DNA of 64,000 bases from Desulfomicrobium baculatum DSM 4028 (GTDB taxonomy: Bacteria; Desulfobacterota; Desulfovibrionia; Desulfovibrionales; Desulfomicrobiaceae): positions 560,501-624,500 of the forward strand of contig NC_013173.1 of NCBI RefSeq assembly GCF_000023225.1. Reading direction: 5' to 3'. Shown one piece after another: positions 11,247-23,377 of the stretch. The notes under the pieces were generated by a model. The model saw only the letters and a program-made list of their open reading frames with translations, searched no databases and had not been told where the DNA came from. The position numbers and the translations under genes were made by a program. The first letter of the stretch is position 1. The number at the start of each line of letters is the position of its first letter.

Positions 11247-12222
11247 GGATGGTCTCTGCCGTTTCAATGTTTCTCGGGTCGCCGCTAGCCAGAAGGTCGG
11301 CGTAGATGATCAGCGGGGGAGCCATGTGACCGTGCTCCCAAGGGTACTTGAAACGCCAGAAAGCCTTCAGACATTCCACCGGTCCCTGTGGATCCTTTTT
11401 GAGCCGATTGGCGATAGCGAAATCCTTCAGTTCGCCTTTGAGGTAGAACGTCTGCACGGCCGGCTTCAGGTGGTCCGTGAGGAGCGCAGCCGCCGTCTCG
11501 CCGCCGAGAAAGTGAGTCGGACCGCCCATGCCGCGCCAGGAATGCTCGACCGGTGAAAAGCGTCCCAGGAGCAGCTTCGGGCGAAGCCGCTCGGCATATT
11601 CCACGACCCACCGCCGTAAGAGTTCTTCCACCCGCTCAAGGATTCTGCCACGGTCACCTTTATCGACAACGAAGCCGGACCGCTCCAGGGCGGCCAAGGT
11701 GTTTGCCACAGTACCCAGGGAAACCCCCGAGTCTTCTGCAATGTCCCGATAGACGCTTGAAACACGTACGGGCATGCACAGGAGCGTGAAGATAACTTTC
11801 AGACCCATGGGATTGAACGCGGAACCTTGGGCGATGCTCGCCTCTTCAACACGTTTTTGCCCCACGACGTAGATGAAGTACGGCTGCACGTTGATGAACA
11901 GGTTGCCTGACGAATCCATGAAGGGAATGCCCATCCCTTTGAGGTTCTCGGCCAGATTGCGGTTTACATAGGGTGCGATCAGCAGTCCGGTTGTGCGGAG
12001 ATTCTTGACCTTGGCCGCCACCGGACCCAGGTTGGAGGTGGTCAGGTTGCGCACGACCTCTGCCGTCAAACGCACCTCCCCGCTCTGCCCACGCATGGTT
12101 ATAATGCAGTCCATGCGCTCCGTGGCGAGGCCGGAGGACTGGTCAACGGCGACGTCCAAGCCGGTCGACTGCGATGCTGCCGCGATAGCCTGGCTCACCA
12201 GGTTTTTTTCTTTCTCGGTCAT
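11215..12222 (-). CDS. abiEi: AbiEi-like winged-helix antitoxin/repressor
   Basis: A 335-aa protein in front of and overlapping the nucleotidyltransferase toxin gene. A winged-helix segment (about residues 150-185) contains SVYRDIAEDSGVSLGTVANT followed by LAALERSGFVV. The remainder resembles the AbiEi antitoxin family: an N-terminal region carrying an NLFINVQPYF strand and a longer C-terminal domain. ATG 12222 is preceded by AGAGGA. AbiEi proteins repress their own operon and neutralise AbiEii. The inverted TGTTCA repeats directly upstream at 12241-12307 fit such autoregulation. Family assignment rests on context plus architecture rather than a search. Confidence 0.7.
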   Translation of the reverse strand: MTEKEKNLVSQAIAAASQSTGLDVAVDQSSGLATERMDCIITMRGQSGEVRLTAEVVRNLTTSNLGPVAAKVKNLRTTGLLIAPYVNRNLAENLKGMGIPFMDSSGNLFINVQPYFIYVVGQKRVEEASIAQGSAFNPMGLKVIFTLLCMPVRVSSVYRDIAEDSGVSLGTVANTLAALERSGFVVDKGDRGRILERVEELLRRWVVEYAERLRPKLLLGRFSPVEHSWRGMGGPTHFLGGETAAALLTDHLKPAVQTFYLKGELKDFAIANRLKKDPQGPVECLKAFWRFKYPWEHGHMAPPLIIYADLLASGDPRNIETAETIHERFLAPYYT

Positions 12223-12240
12223 GTTGTCCTCTTCTGCGCG

Positions 12241-12307
12241 TGTTCATTATTCGATCTTTTATAAAAATTTTGAACACACGTAAATAGTGAACACGGGATT
12301 TGTTCAC
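12241..12307 (-). promoter_or_regulatory. Candidate AbiE autoregulatory operator/promoter
   Basis: Immediately upstream of the antitoxin start are four TGTTCA/TGAACA half-sites: 12241-12246, 12271-12276, 12288-12293 and 12301-12306. The last two form a perfect inverted repeat GTGAACA (12287-12293), 7-bp spacer, TGTTCAC (12301-12307). The AT-rich palindrome TTTTATAAAA (12257-12266) could supply the -10 element. Known AbiEi proteins bind inverted repeats at this place. Confidence 0.6.
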
Positions 12308-12555
12308 CCTTGCGGGCTGGATGGCCCCACTGCGAGTCAACAGAAATGGCCCGTCAATTTGCGCAAACCTTTAGAAGTCTTTGACGGGTGAAGATAAAGG
12401 AACGGCATTCATCTGATGAGTGGAGAAGCCGCTCGGGAATTATATCAGAATAGAGCAGGACGGGAATAGCAGGCGGGCGTGTCGTCAAAATCACCGCCTA
12501 ACAAAAGACTTGACGACTCCGCAAGCCTTGAATAACAAGCGTTTCCTCACGGTTC
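12308..12555. other. Gap between AbiE operator and tRNA-Thr
   Basis: Roughly 250 bp of moderate AT content. No gene, repeat or copy of the tRNA-Thr 3' end that would mark an attachment site was found. Confidence 0.4.
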
Positions 12556-12631
<76 letters not shown>

Positions 12632-12640
12632 GTTAAAATA

Positions 12641-12672
12641 AAGGGTTGCATGTAAAATGCAGCCCTTTTTTT
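12641..12672 (+). terminator. Terminator after tRNA-Thr
   Basis: An 11-bp stem, AAGGGTTGCAT (12641-12651) with ATGCAGCCCTT (12657-12667), having one G-T wobble. Loop GTAAA; T run to 12672. Confidence 0.88.
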
Positions 12673-13022
12673 GTGTCTTGAGATCCGTCGTCATGGTTTT
12701 GTCCTCCTTCTGTCCCCCGAAGGCGTTTTCGATTGGTGTAGTTGGCGCACGTGATTGTGATGAAGGGCGTCGGGTATTTCTTTTGCAATTTTAATCAGAA
12801 AATCACGATTATTCTTGTCGGAATTAATCGCAAATTTCATTATTTGTGATCATTCGACATATTTTTTCGACATTTTCAAAATTTATGTTGACAATAGTCG
12901 TGCTCGGTGTAGCAGTTTCATCAAAAGCTTTGGGAAAAAAGTAACAAGCTCGATTTGCCTTGATTGCAGGTGGTTATCAGTTGTTTCGTAACCCAAACCA
13001 GATCAATTTGAGGAATATGACT
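12673..13022. other. AT-rich leader of the universal stress gene
   Basis: No gene. Two direct copies of TTCGACAT lie at 12853-12860 and 12866-12873 (13-bp period). A TTGACA box lies at 12888-12893 but lacks a good -10 partner. These may be regulatory for the downstream stress gene. Confidence 0.35.
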
Positions 13023-13955
13023 ATGTTGACGATACCAGAACAGGTCATTGCTAGTTCAGCAGACGACAACAGATCTACCCGTGGAAAGGCGGCAACGCCG
13101 AAGAAACTTTTATTTACGGTCAGTGACGACCCCAACATGTTCAACGGACTGCGGTTTTTGTGCAGGTTTTTTGAGAACAAGAGCCGTTTTGACCTGACCC
13201 TTCTGTGCATGGCCTCTCCGGACAGTAATTATTGCCGCTGGCGTGCGGGAAAAACCCAGCCGGGACCGGCCACTGAGCGCCCGGACATGGACAGCAATTG
13301 GCATCTTGCTCGGGAAGAGGCCATGCGCATGCTCCAGTGGGACGGATTTCCTGCCGGTCGCATCCAGATCAAGAGCGCTTCAGGCATGATCTGTCGCATT
13401 GAGGACATCGAGGATGAGATTGGCAGCGAGACCCATGATGCCGTGGTCATGGGCCGCCGTGGTCTGAACCGCCTCAAGGATTTTACCTCGAAGAGCCTCT
13501 CCCGCAAGCTCTTCGAGCGGCAGCCGGAGATTCCCATGATCCTCTGCCGCAAGCCGGACCTGAACCGCAAGAATGTCCTGTTGTGCGTCGACGACTCGGA
13601 GTCCTCCAACAACATGGCCCGCTTCGTGGCGTCCATGCTGGAAGGGGAGTCGCATTTGGTGACCTTGTGCAACATCATCAGTGACACCTCCGACGAGCGC
13701 GACAAGGCCACGGCCATCTTCAACCGCTGCGAGGAGATCATGTGCAAGGAGGGTTTTGACTCCGGGCGCTTGCGTCACATGATCTACCCCTCGGACTATG
13801 CGCCGCGGGCCATCCTCGACAACGCCAACTGGGGAAAATTCGCCGTGGTCGCCGTGGGCACAACGGCCAATGCTCGCAAGAACCTGCTTTTTGGTTCCGT
13901 CAGCAGCTTCCTCTTCAATGAGTTGACCGATTCGGTGCTCTGGGTTCATCCTTAA
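13023..13955 (+). CDS. Tandem-domain universal stress protein
   Basis: A 310-aa cytoplasmic protein with two UspA-like halves. The first opens KKLLFTVSDDPNMF (about 27-40) and ends near the strand PMILCRKP. The second opens RKNVLLCVDDSESSNNMARF and ends in FLFNELTDSVLWVHP. The C-terminal glycine-rich stretch GTTANARKNLLFGSVSS resembles the G-2x-G-9x-G(S/T) ATP-binding loop of Usp proteins. Possible ATGs at 13017 and 13023: GAGGA (13010-13014) is only 2 bp from the first and 8 bp from the second, so 13023 is preferred. Monocistronic, with its own terminator. Confidence 0.85.
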   Translation: MLTIPEQVIASSADDNRSTRGKAATPKKLLFTVSDDPNMFNGLRFLCRFFENKSRFDLTLLCMASPDSNYCRWRAGKTQPGPATERPDMDSNWHLAREEAMRMLQWDGFPAGRIQIKSASGMICRIEDIEDEIGSETHDAVVMGRRGLNRLKDFTSKSLSRKLFERQPEIPMILCRKPDLNRKNVLLCVDDSESSNNMARFVASMLEGESHLVTLCNIISDTSDERDKATAIFNRCEEIMCKEGFDSGRLRHMIYPSDYAPRAILDNANWGKFAVVAVGTTANARKNLLFGSVSSFLFNELTDSVLWVHP

Positions 13956-13980
13956 GTCTTAAGGCATGGCATAGGATTTG

Positions 13981-14013
13981 AGGCCGGTTTTTCCTCGGAA
14001 GCGCCGGCCTTTT
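13981..14013 (+). terminator. Probable terminator after universal stress gene
   Basis: Stem AGGCCGG (13981-13987) with CCGGCCT (14004-14010), 16-nt loop, short T run. Confidence 0.65.
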
Positions 14014-14399
14014 CGCGTCGTGGCGGGAATGTGTTCTGAAACGTAAAAAAGAAGGCCCCAAGCCTGCAGAGCGGCGGTTTTCAGCAGGCCACAGGCAACT
14101 CGTCAGCCAAGAATGATACGGTCGTGACCCTTGCCGAAAGTTGCTGCGCAGAGGAAAATCGGGAGGTCGCCAGGAAGGAAGATTGATGGTGCAGCAGCGT
14201 CATCCCAAGACACGGCTCGCTTGTCGGCAATGCATTTTTTCCGGAAAAATCAGACAAAAAAAACGACATCCGGTTGCGAAAATCCTTAAAAAAGTCTCGC
14301 ATGCCTTGGCCGGGGAGGGTGCTGGGCGTGGTGGCGGGGGAGGATTTGTGGCACGGAGATTGAAGTGCTGATGGAGGATATGTGCAAAGGAGAAAAATT
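14014..14399. other. Intergenic region, nothing recognised
   Basis: About 390 bp between a terminator and the next gene. There is no plausible gene on either strand; minus-strand frames here lack ribosome sites and family features. A G-rich stretch lies near 14310-14345. Confidence 0.4.
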
Positions 14400-14828
14400 A
14401 TGACGCGCTGCGAAATGAAGGTGCCGCTGGGCATCGCCCTGATCATGTTCTTTTTGTGCTGCTCCATCGGCGTTTATGCCCACAATGAAACGGCGGGGGA
14501 AGATATCATCATTGTGGCCAGAAATTACGTCACGGTTGAGTTGTCGGAGACCGGCGTTGTCATGGGCAGCAAGAAGGGGCGCTTCGAACCGGCCGAATTC
14601 AAGGGGGTTGAAGGTACAACCGTGCTGCTGTTCATGTATAACAGGATCTCAAGGGACAAATGCGTGCACCTGGTTTCAAGCCTGTACGAAATGGATCCGG
14701 CCGATACAGGGCCGCGGGTGGATCATGTTCTGAGCTTCCTGAAGGACAACAAGCTGCTCCTCACAAGCAAATACCCCAATCCGTCGCTGAATTTCGGGAT
14801 GAACAAATTCAGAATCGAGGAAGAGTGA
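14400..14828 (+). CDS. Small exported protein of unknown function
   Basis: A 142-aa protein with an N-terminal signal peptide (MTRCEMK, then a hydrophobic run ending IGVYAH). Cleavage near YAH-NE would leave a periplasmic domain of about 110 residues. No family is recognised. It has two C-terminal SLxF/LNFG strands and ends in an acidic tail. AAGGAG (14387-14392) seven bases before ATG 14400 decides the start over an upstream GTG at 14382. Confidence 0.7.
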   Translation: MTRCEMKVPLGIALIMFFLCCSIGVYAHNETAGEDIIIVARNYVTVELSETGVVMGSKKGRFEPAEFKGVEGTTVLLFMYNRISRDKCVHLVSSLYEMDPADTGPRVDHVLSFLKDNKLLLTSKYPNPSLNFGMNKFRIEEE

Positions 14829-14985
14829 TTCCAACAGGATATGCGGGGAGTTGTCTGCGAATTTTTCCGGGTGACATCAGAGAACCCGCGCTTGCCCGAT
14901 TTTGAAAATGGCTTGCGAGGCGGGAGTCCGTTTTTTTCAGACATTCTGCTTGGCAAGCCGCGTCTCATGACAAACGAGGTCACGC

Positions 14986-15144
14986 ATGCGAGTCTGGTTG
15001 CCCGATTGTGTTTATAAATCCTTTCCTCTTTTTGTCGGCACCGTGGGTCTGGCCGGGTGTCTCGTCGGCAGCTCCGCCAGCCTGGCGCTGGGGGGCGTGC
15101 TCATGCTGTACAGTGGCGGAGTGTATTACCTGCGCAAAGGATAG
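14986..15144 (+). CDS. 52-residue small membrane protein
   Basis: A short frame opening MRVWLPDCVYKSFPLFVG and ending VYYLRKG. The middle is a continuous hydrophobic, Gly/Ala-rich stretch (about 13-48) that could form one or two membrane helices, with a basic C-terminus. GAGGT (14976-14980) lies five bases before the ATG, and codon use is normal for the region. A bidirectional hairpin follows. Its function is unknown. Confidence 0.65.
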   Translation: MRVWLPDCVYKSFPLFVGTVGLAGCLVGSSASLALGGVLMLYSGGVYYLRKG

Positions 15145-15470
15145 GCAGCGGCGTCCGACTGTTCTTCTTCGTTCTTCTGCGGAGCGCGAGTTTTCGCCAG
15201 AAGCCTTTTGCTGATCCGGATTTCCTCTTATCAAAATAAGAACGGCCATTCGCTTTTTGAGCCAATGGCCGTTTTATTTTACCTGATGCGGAGCTGCGCA
15301 GGCGGGAGGCAGTCTGATCGGACAGGACCGGCTGGTTTTTGATCAGGCGCAGAGGCGTGTCAGAGCCGCCACCTTCAACTGAATTCAGCTGCATGGCCGC
15401 TCGCAGCTCGCCGTTCATCATCCAAAAAGTCGTCATTGTGCCGAAAGCGTTCGCCTGATGCGGGGCGCTT
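15145..15470. other. Intergenic region between small membrane protein and kinase 3' end
   Basis: Holds the hairpin at 15234-15280. The remaining 190 bp contain an open minus-strand frame that runs straight through the hairpin and is therefore not credible as a gene. Confidence 0.4.
15234..15280. terminator. Bidirectional terminator
   Basis: Stem AACGGCCATT (15241-15250) with AATGGCCGTT (15264-15273), flanked by AAAATAAG on the left and TTATTTT on the right. It can serve the small membrane gene (plus) and the hybrid kinase (minus). Confidence 0.75.
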
Positions 15471-18273
15471 TCAGGAAGGGTTCGCGGTTTTACATTTGAC
15501 CAGGGCGGCAAAGAGCGCCCCCGTGTCCACGGGCTTGCCCAGGTGGTCGTTCATGCCCGCTTCAAGGCACCGTTGCCTGTCACCGGCCATGACGTTGGTG
15601 GTCAGGGCGATGATGGGCAGGGCCTGAAAACGCCTGTCACGCCGGATGTTCCGCGTGGCCTCGTATCCGTCCATCTCCGGCATGTGTACGTCCATGAGTA
15701 CGACATCCGGTTCAGGGAGGCTTGTATCCATCACGCGCAGCACGGCCTCGATGCCGTTACCCGCGACCTCCACCAGCACCCCGGCTTGAGACAGGATCAG
15801 GCTTATGAGCTCCTGGTTGACCCGGTTGTCCTCGGCCAGCAGGACGCGCAGTCCCCGTGCCCGCTCGCGGCTGCGCTGCTCCTCGGCCGCGATGCCTCCG
15901 ATCTCGCGAGCAGGGGAGTCTTCATTATGGATGACCCGGCGCACCATGTCCCGCACCGACGAGGCCGTGAACGGCTTGGCCAGAATGTCCTCGACTCCGA
16001 GCCGTGCCGGGTCAATGCTCTCCACTTCGGGCCGGGCCGGGCTGGTCATGAGCGCCACCGGCACCCGGACCAGACGCTGCGACGAGCGCAGCAGCGTGAC
16101 GGCCTCGGGCCCGGTCGTGTCCGGCAGGTCCCAATCAAGAAGGATCAGGTCAAAATCTTCTGCAGCCGCCAGTTGGAGGGCCTGCGCCGCCGATCCGGCA
16201 AACGTGCTTTTCAGGCCCAGACACGCCGAGACCTCTTCCATGGCCTCACGGCTGGCGGGGTTGTCCTCCGCGACCAGCACCTTCAGGCCTCCCTGGTCCG
16301 CAGTCATTGCCGGCTCCATGGCCGAGCCTTCAGTCTTGAAGACGGCCGTGAACTGGAAGGTCGAGCCCTGTCCGAGCTGGCTTCGCACCGCTATTTCCCC
16401 GCCCATGAGATGCACCAGCCTGCGGCTGATGTTCAGGCCGAGGCCCGTGCCTCCGTACACGCGGGCCGTGGAGGTGTCGGCCTGCACAAAGGATTCGAAC
16501 AGGCGGGGCAAGACCGCCGCGTCAATGCCGATGCCCGTGTCGCTCACCTGGAATCGCAGGGTGACCGCGTCTTCCGACGACGGCCCATCTTCCGCGCGGA
16601 GCACGGCCAGTCGAACGGTGCCGTTCCTGGTGAATTTGATGGCGTTGCCGCCCAGGTTGACCAGAATCTGCTTGAGGCGCAGCGAGTCTCCGACCAGGCG
16701 GTGCTGGAGGCCGGGCTGCACCGAAACCACCAGTTCATTGCCGTTCTCGAAGGCCCGCGCGACCAGGATGTCGGCCGTATCGCGCAGCACGGCCTCCACC
16801 TCGAACGGATCGGCATCCAATTCCATCTTGTCGGCCTCTATCTTCGCCAGATCCAGGATGTCGTTGATGATGCCCATAAGATGCTGCGCCGAGGTGCGGA
16901 TTTTGAGCAGGTATTGGCGAAGCTGCCCCTCGGGCCTCATCTGCAGGGACAGGTTCAGAAAGCCCAGGATGGCGGTCATGGGGGTGCGGATCTCGTGGCT
17001 CATGCTGGCCAGGAACGTGCTCTTGGCCTGGGCCATGGCCTCGGCCGACTGGCGTTGCACGGCCATGGTCTGGACCGTATAAGCCAGCAGAATGGACATG
17101 GCGACGCCCTCGCATACGAATCCGGCCCAGATGATCGACGGGTGCGCGAAGGAAAAGGCGCCGTGGGCAGCCCGGTTGTAGACGGAAATGGATACGACCG
17201 CCCCGGCCCATGCGATCAGAAAGATGCTTGAAACCACGCGGTCACGCTTCATGCTGGCGATGCAGGCCCAAGCCCCGATCAACGACACGGGCACGGCCAC
17301 GTTCAATGAAAAATTTCCTTGCAGTTCTTGCGGCAAGTAAAAAGCGCCGGCGGCCACGGCAAAGACCAGGTAAATGAAAAATAGCATGATCGCATTAATT
17401 CGCTTGTTGTATTTCTTGAGTTCCAGAAATTCTCTGATCACGCAGGCGAGAAATCCTTGCGCCATCAGGCCGGCCATCATGATCGCCGCCGGCATGTTTC
17501 TGATGCTGAAGAGATGCTGATAGCTGGTGAGCGCCACGAAACCGGCGAAAGCGAGGTTGCCCAGAACCAGCCATTTGAACTTGCCGTTTCCGGTGTACAG
17601 ATAAATGGCCAGATGGATGAGCACCATAGTGAAAAAAAAGCCCACCAGCAGGCCCGTGCCGAGCACCTTGACGTCGTTGATCCAGATGGCGCGATCGATG
17701 GTCGTGATGTGCGGGCTCAGGACCAGCGCCCTTATGCCGGTGACCCGGAGGTAGCAGGTGGTCGGGGCCGACAGACCGCTGGGGAGGCGGAAGTGCCGCC
17801 GTTCCTGATCCCCCGAAACCGAGCGAAGGTGGCCAGAACTGTAGGTCCGCCAGCCGTCGGGAGAGTCCGGATCGGGCACGAAAAGCTCTATGGTGGCGTA
17901 TAAATTCCACCCCGGATCAAAAATCCAATATCGAGGCGAAGCGCTCCCGTCAGAAGGCGCTGACTGTTCCTGTATGGTAAACCGGAACCACAGGGCCGAA
18001 TGTCTGAAGCCGAAATTGAAGTGTCCGCCTTGCGGCGTCCCGAATTGCGGCCCCATTCTTGCGGAAGCCACCTGCTTTATGGTCAGCGTCTTCTCCGTGT
18101 CTTCCAGATACTCCATGTAGGGCCGCAGGTCGTATTCGTCGCGCTCCTCGCCCAGCAGGCACACTTCACCGGCAAAAGCCGAAGAAATCCACACATGAAA
18201 GAACAGCATGCCCGCAAGCACGACGAAAATTGCCCGGCACGGAATACAGGCCGCGCATACATGGTTCAGGCGG

Positions 18274-18293
<20 letters not shown>
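15471..18293 (-). CDS. 7TMR-DISM hybrid histidine kinase with two receiver domains (copy B)
   Basis: About 940 aa: signal/anchor segment, periplasmic 7TMR-DISM extracellular domain (about 40-190), seven-helix membrane domain (about 190-400), HisKA with H433 in SMSHEIRTP, HATPase with GTGLGLNIS, then REC1 (D720 in LLDWDLPD) and REC2 (D868 in LMDVHMPEMDG). Such proteins sense an extracytoplasmic ligand and start a phosphorelay. It is paralogous along its length to the upstream kinase, whose stop it overlaps by 20 bp. Start chosen at 18293 because GGGGGAG lies 4 bp upstream; ATGs at 18281 and 18347 are alternatives. It lacks its own HPt domain, so the nearby free HPt is a natural partner (inference). 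Confidence 0.9.
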
Positions 18294-21141
<2,848 letters not shown>

Positions 21142-21368
21142 CAAGACCTGCCTTTTTCGGTGCAAAACCGAAATTCACGTCTGTTGACCGCTGCGTCTTT
21201 GCGTGCCGGATAAACCGCATGGAAATATGTGCAAAAATTTTCTGGCTGCATGAAGACACTCATGCATTCTGGTCTGGCTTGATGGTGTCCAGACTTTTCT
21301 GTATTTTATCTGTGCATCAAGCCATTTTTACGGACCCTGATTGATGAATGCTTTTTAACGTGCATTCT
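21142..21368. other. Spacer between HPt gene and kinase pair
   Basis: 227 bp, AT-rich, no gene. It may contain a second promoter for the kinases; no clear consensus was found. Confidence 0.35.
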
Positions 21369-21725
21369 TCACGAATTTGATTTTTCAAGATCGGCAACAG
21401 CAATTTTAAGTTGGTCATAGACGTCATAAAAGGACGGCAATTCTTTTTTGATCGATTCAAAATCTCCGTTTCGCGCAAAATCTTCGAGAACTGTGGATTT
21501 TTTATACAGATTTTTTGCGGAAAGATTTCCAGCTCCTCCCTTGAGTGAATGGAAAAAAATAAAAATCTCTTCAGAATTGCCTGAATTTACGAGCTGCGTT
21601 GTCTTTTCTTCAATATTGGAGTTTATTTCAATAAATCGTTTCAGCAATTTAGAAAATATTGCCTGGTTGCCGTTGAATCTTTGCAAAGCTTCTTCAACAT
21701 CTAGATCTTGTTTTTGAATCGTCAT
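21369..21725 (-). CDS. Free-standing HPt phosphotransfer protein
   Basis: A 118-aa all-helical protein with the HPt signature FFHSLKGGAGNLSAKNL; the phosphorylatable histidine is H59. HPt proteins shuttle phosphate from the receiver of a hybrid kinase to a response regulator. Start ATG 21725 follows GGAGG by 5 bp; an ATG at 21737 is less likely. It lies 227 bp upstream of, and on the same strand as, two hybrid kinases that have no HPt domain, so it probably serves them. The gene and its surroundings are clearly more AT-rich than the rest of the window, hinting at a different origin. Confidence 0.88.
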   Translation of the reverse strand: MTIQKQDLDVEEALQRFNGNQAIFSKLLKRFIEINSNIEEKTTQLVNSGNSEEIFIFFHSLKGGAGNLSAKNLYKKSTVLEDFARNGDFESIKKELPSFYDVYDQLKIAVADLEKSNS

Positions 21726-22165
21726 TCTATCCTCCATGGAGCAGGAATCATATATTGCATTTATTTATGATCATTATTTTAAAATCTATCAAAAAAACTT
21801 AAAAAAAAATTGCATAAAACATGACTGCATAGTAATATGTTGAATTTCATGCATATATGTATTGATGCTTATAAAGTTAGTGTATTATACGCATGTTGAT
21901 TATAACAAACTGAAGTAACAATAGCAATTATCCAATCTTGAATCGGTAAAAAAATATTTTTTTGATCTTCTGTTATTTGGTCTTGAAGGCATGTGAGATA
22001 AGGCACAATCGTTGGCGACGAACCTACCGGCGCTATTCGGTTATGGAGCGGAGAACGCCGGTCGGTTACAGGAGACCGACCGGATTCCAGAAATCAACGA
22101 TTCTCCTGTGTCGCGGGAGCGATCAAATCAATTCATTTGAAACGTCTTTCGGGCGGCATCCATCC
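21726..22165. other. AT-rich intergenic region with one hairpin
   Basis: 440 bp with no plausible gene. The first 240 bp are very AT-rich. A perfect 9-bp inverted repeat CCGGTCGGT (22058-22066) / ACCGACCGG (22075-22083) with an 8-nt loop lies downstream of the glycosyltransferase stop; no T run follows on either strand. Confidence 0.5.
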
Positions 22166-23377
22166 TCACTTTCTTGTCACGGACCGCAGTACTTCCAGTT
22201 GCTGGGGAAGGAGCTTGCGCACATCATAGCGTTCCAGCACGGTCTGTCTGGCCTGTTTGCGCATCCCGTCCAGATGGCTGCGATTCTCCAGGGCGTCCAT
22301 TATTCGTTCGGCGATGGCGGTGGGCGAACGCATATCCGCGAAGAGGGCGTTGTGCCCATCGCTGGCCACTTCGCGCACTGGTTCGGTGTCGGAGGCCACC
22401 ACCAGACAGCCGCAGGACAGCGCCTCCAGGAACGACCAGGAGAGGACAAAGGGGCGCGTCAGGTAGACGTGCGCCGTGGAGGCCCGCAGCAGTGTGCGGT
22501 AATGCCTGTAAGGTAGGGAACCCACGAAATGGATGCGCTCCGGATCGGGTTGCAGTCGCTCGACGAGGACCTCCTTCCAGGTCTTGCCCAGTTCGGGAGG
22601 AGAACCATAATGGCAACCGTCATTGCCCCCAATGACGACATGGCATTCGGGCCGCTTCTTGACCACTTCCACGGCAGCCTCAAGAAACTGCGGAAACCCA
22701 CGGTAAGGCTCCATCCCTCGCGTGGCATAGGTCACGATCTCCTTGGCGCCGGAAAGATCAAGACCGGGCAGAACCATCCGGGCCTCTGGGTCGGGAGAAA
22801 AATAATCCGTATCCACTCCGTCGTGGATCACGGAAATCTTTGATCGGAACTCCGCAGGAAACTGTTCCAATTGCCAGCGCGTCGGACAAATTCCATGGGC
22901 ACAACCGGCCAGGTCCATGAGAATAGGGATGTTGTTGCAGCGTACTTCCATCCGCGAACTAAGCGATAACGGGCTGCCGGAAAAACGCATGTCCGCGCTC
23001 TGGGCATCGTAAAACCATTCAAAGTAGCCGACAAAGGCCGCCTCGGGAAAGACATCGCGCAGATACATGGTCGGCCCCCATCCTGAGTGCCCGCAGATGA
23101 TATCCGGCACGAACCCTTGCCGCCGTAATTCGACCGCCAGCTTCAAGGCTCCGGAGGCCTTGCTGGAGGCCGCCCAGAATTTTGCGTTTATCCCATGCTC
23201 TTCAGGAAACACCGTGGCGTCGGGAACGAACACGGCCTTGCGCACCCCGGGTATGTTCCACTCCGGGTTTTCGTTCATGGTGGCGAAGACAACCTCGTTC
23301 CGGGAATCACGTCCCAAAAAACTGGCCAGACTCCGGAACTGGGCCGGGAAATTCATGTGTACAAAAAGGATGCGCAT
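22166..23377 (-). CDS. Family 4 glycosyltransferase
   Basis: A 403-aa GT-B glycosyltransferase. It opens MRILFVHMNFPAQFR. The C-terminal nucleotide-sugar domain contains YATRGMEPYRGFPQFLEA, VVIGGND, RIHFVGSLPY and the E-x7-E-like stretch SFLEALSCGCLVVASD. It is predicted to transfer a sugar during envelope or exopolysaccharide assembly; donor and acceptor are unknown. Start ATG 23377 preferred over 23389 because GGGAG lies just upstream (spacing is short, 3 bp). The gene stands alone between AT-rich spacers, without other polysaccharide genes nearby. Confidence 0.85.
   Translation of the reverse strand: MRILFVHMNFPAQFRSLASFLGRDSRNEVVFATMNENPEWNIPGVRKAVFVPDATVFPEEHGINAKFWAASSKASGALKLAVELRRQGFVPDIICGHSGWGPTMYLRDVFPEAAFVGYFEWFYDAQSADMRFSGSPLSLSSRMEVRCNNIPILMDLAGCAHGICPTRWQLEQFPAEFRSKISVIHDGVDTDYFSPDPEARMVLPGLDLSGAKEIVTYATRGMEPYRGFPQFLEAAVEVVKKRPECHVVIGGNDGCHYGSPPELGKTWKEVLVERLQPDPERIHFVGSLPYRHYRTLLRASTAHVYLTRPFVLSWSFLEALSCGCLVVASDTEPVREVASDGHNALFADMRSPTAIAERIMDALENRSHLDGMRKQARQTVLERYDVRKLLPQQLEVLRSVTRK

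Noticed and set aside
12888-12893. Sigma-70 promoter at TTGACA before the universal stress gene
   Set aside because: No acceptable -10 hexamer lies 16-18 bp downstream, so it was not listed as a promoter.
15543-17231. Long plus-strand frame opposite the hybrid kinase
   Set aside because: Antisense to receiver and kinase motifs that are clearly conserved on the minus strand.
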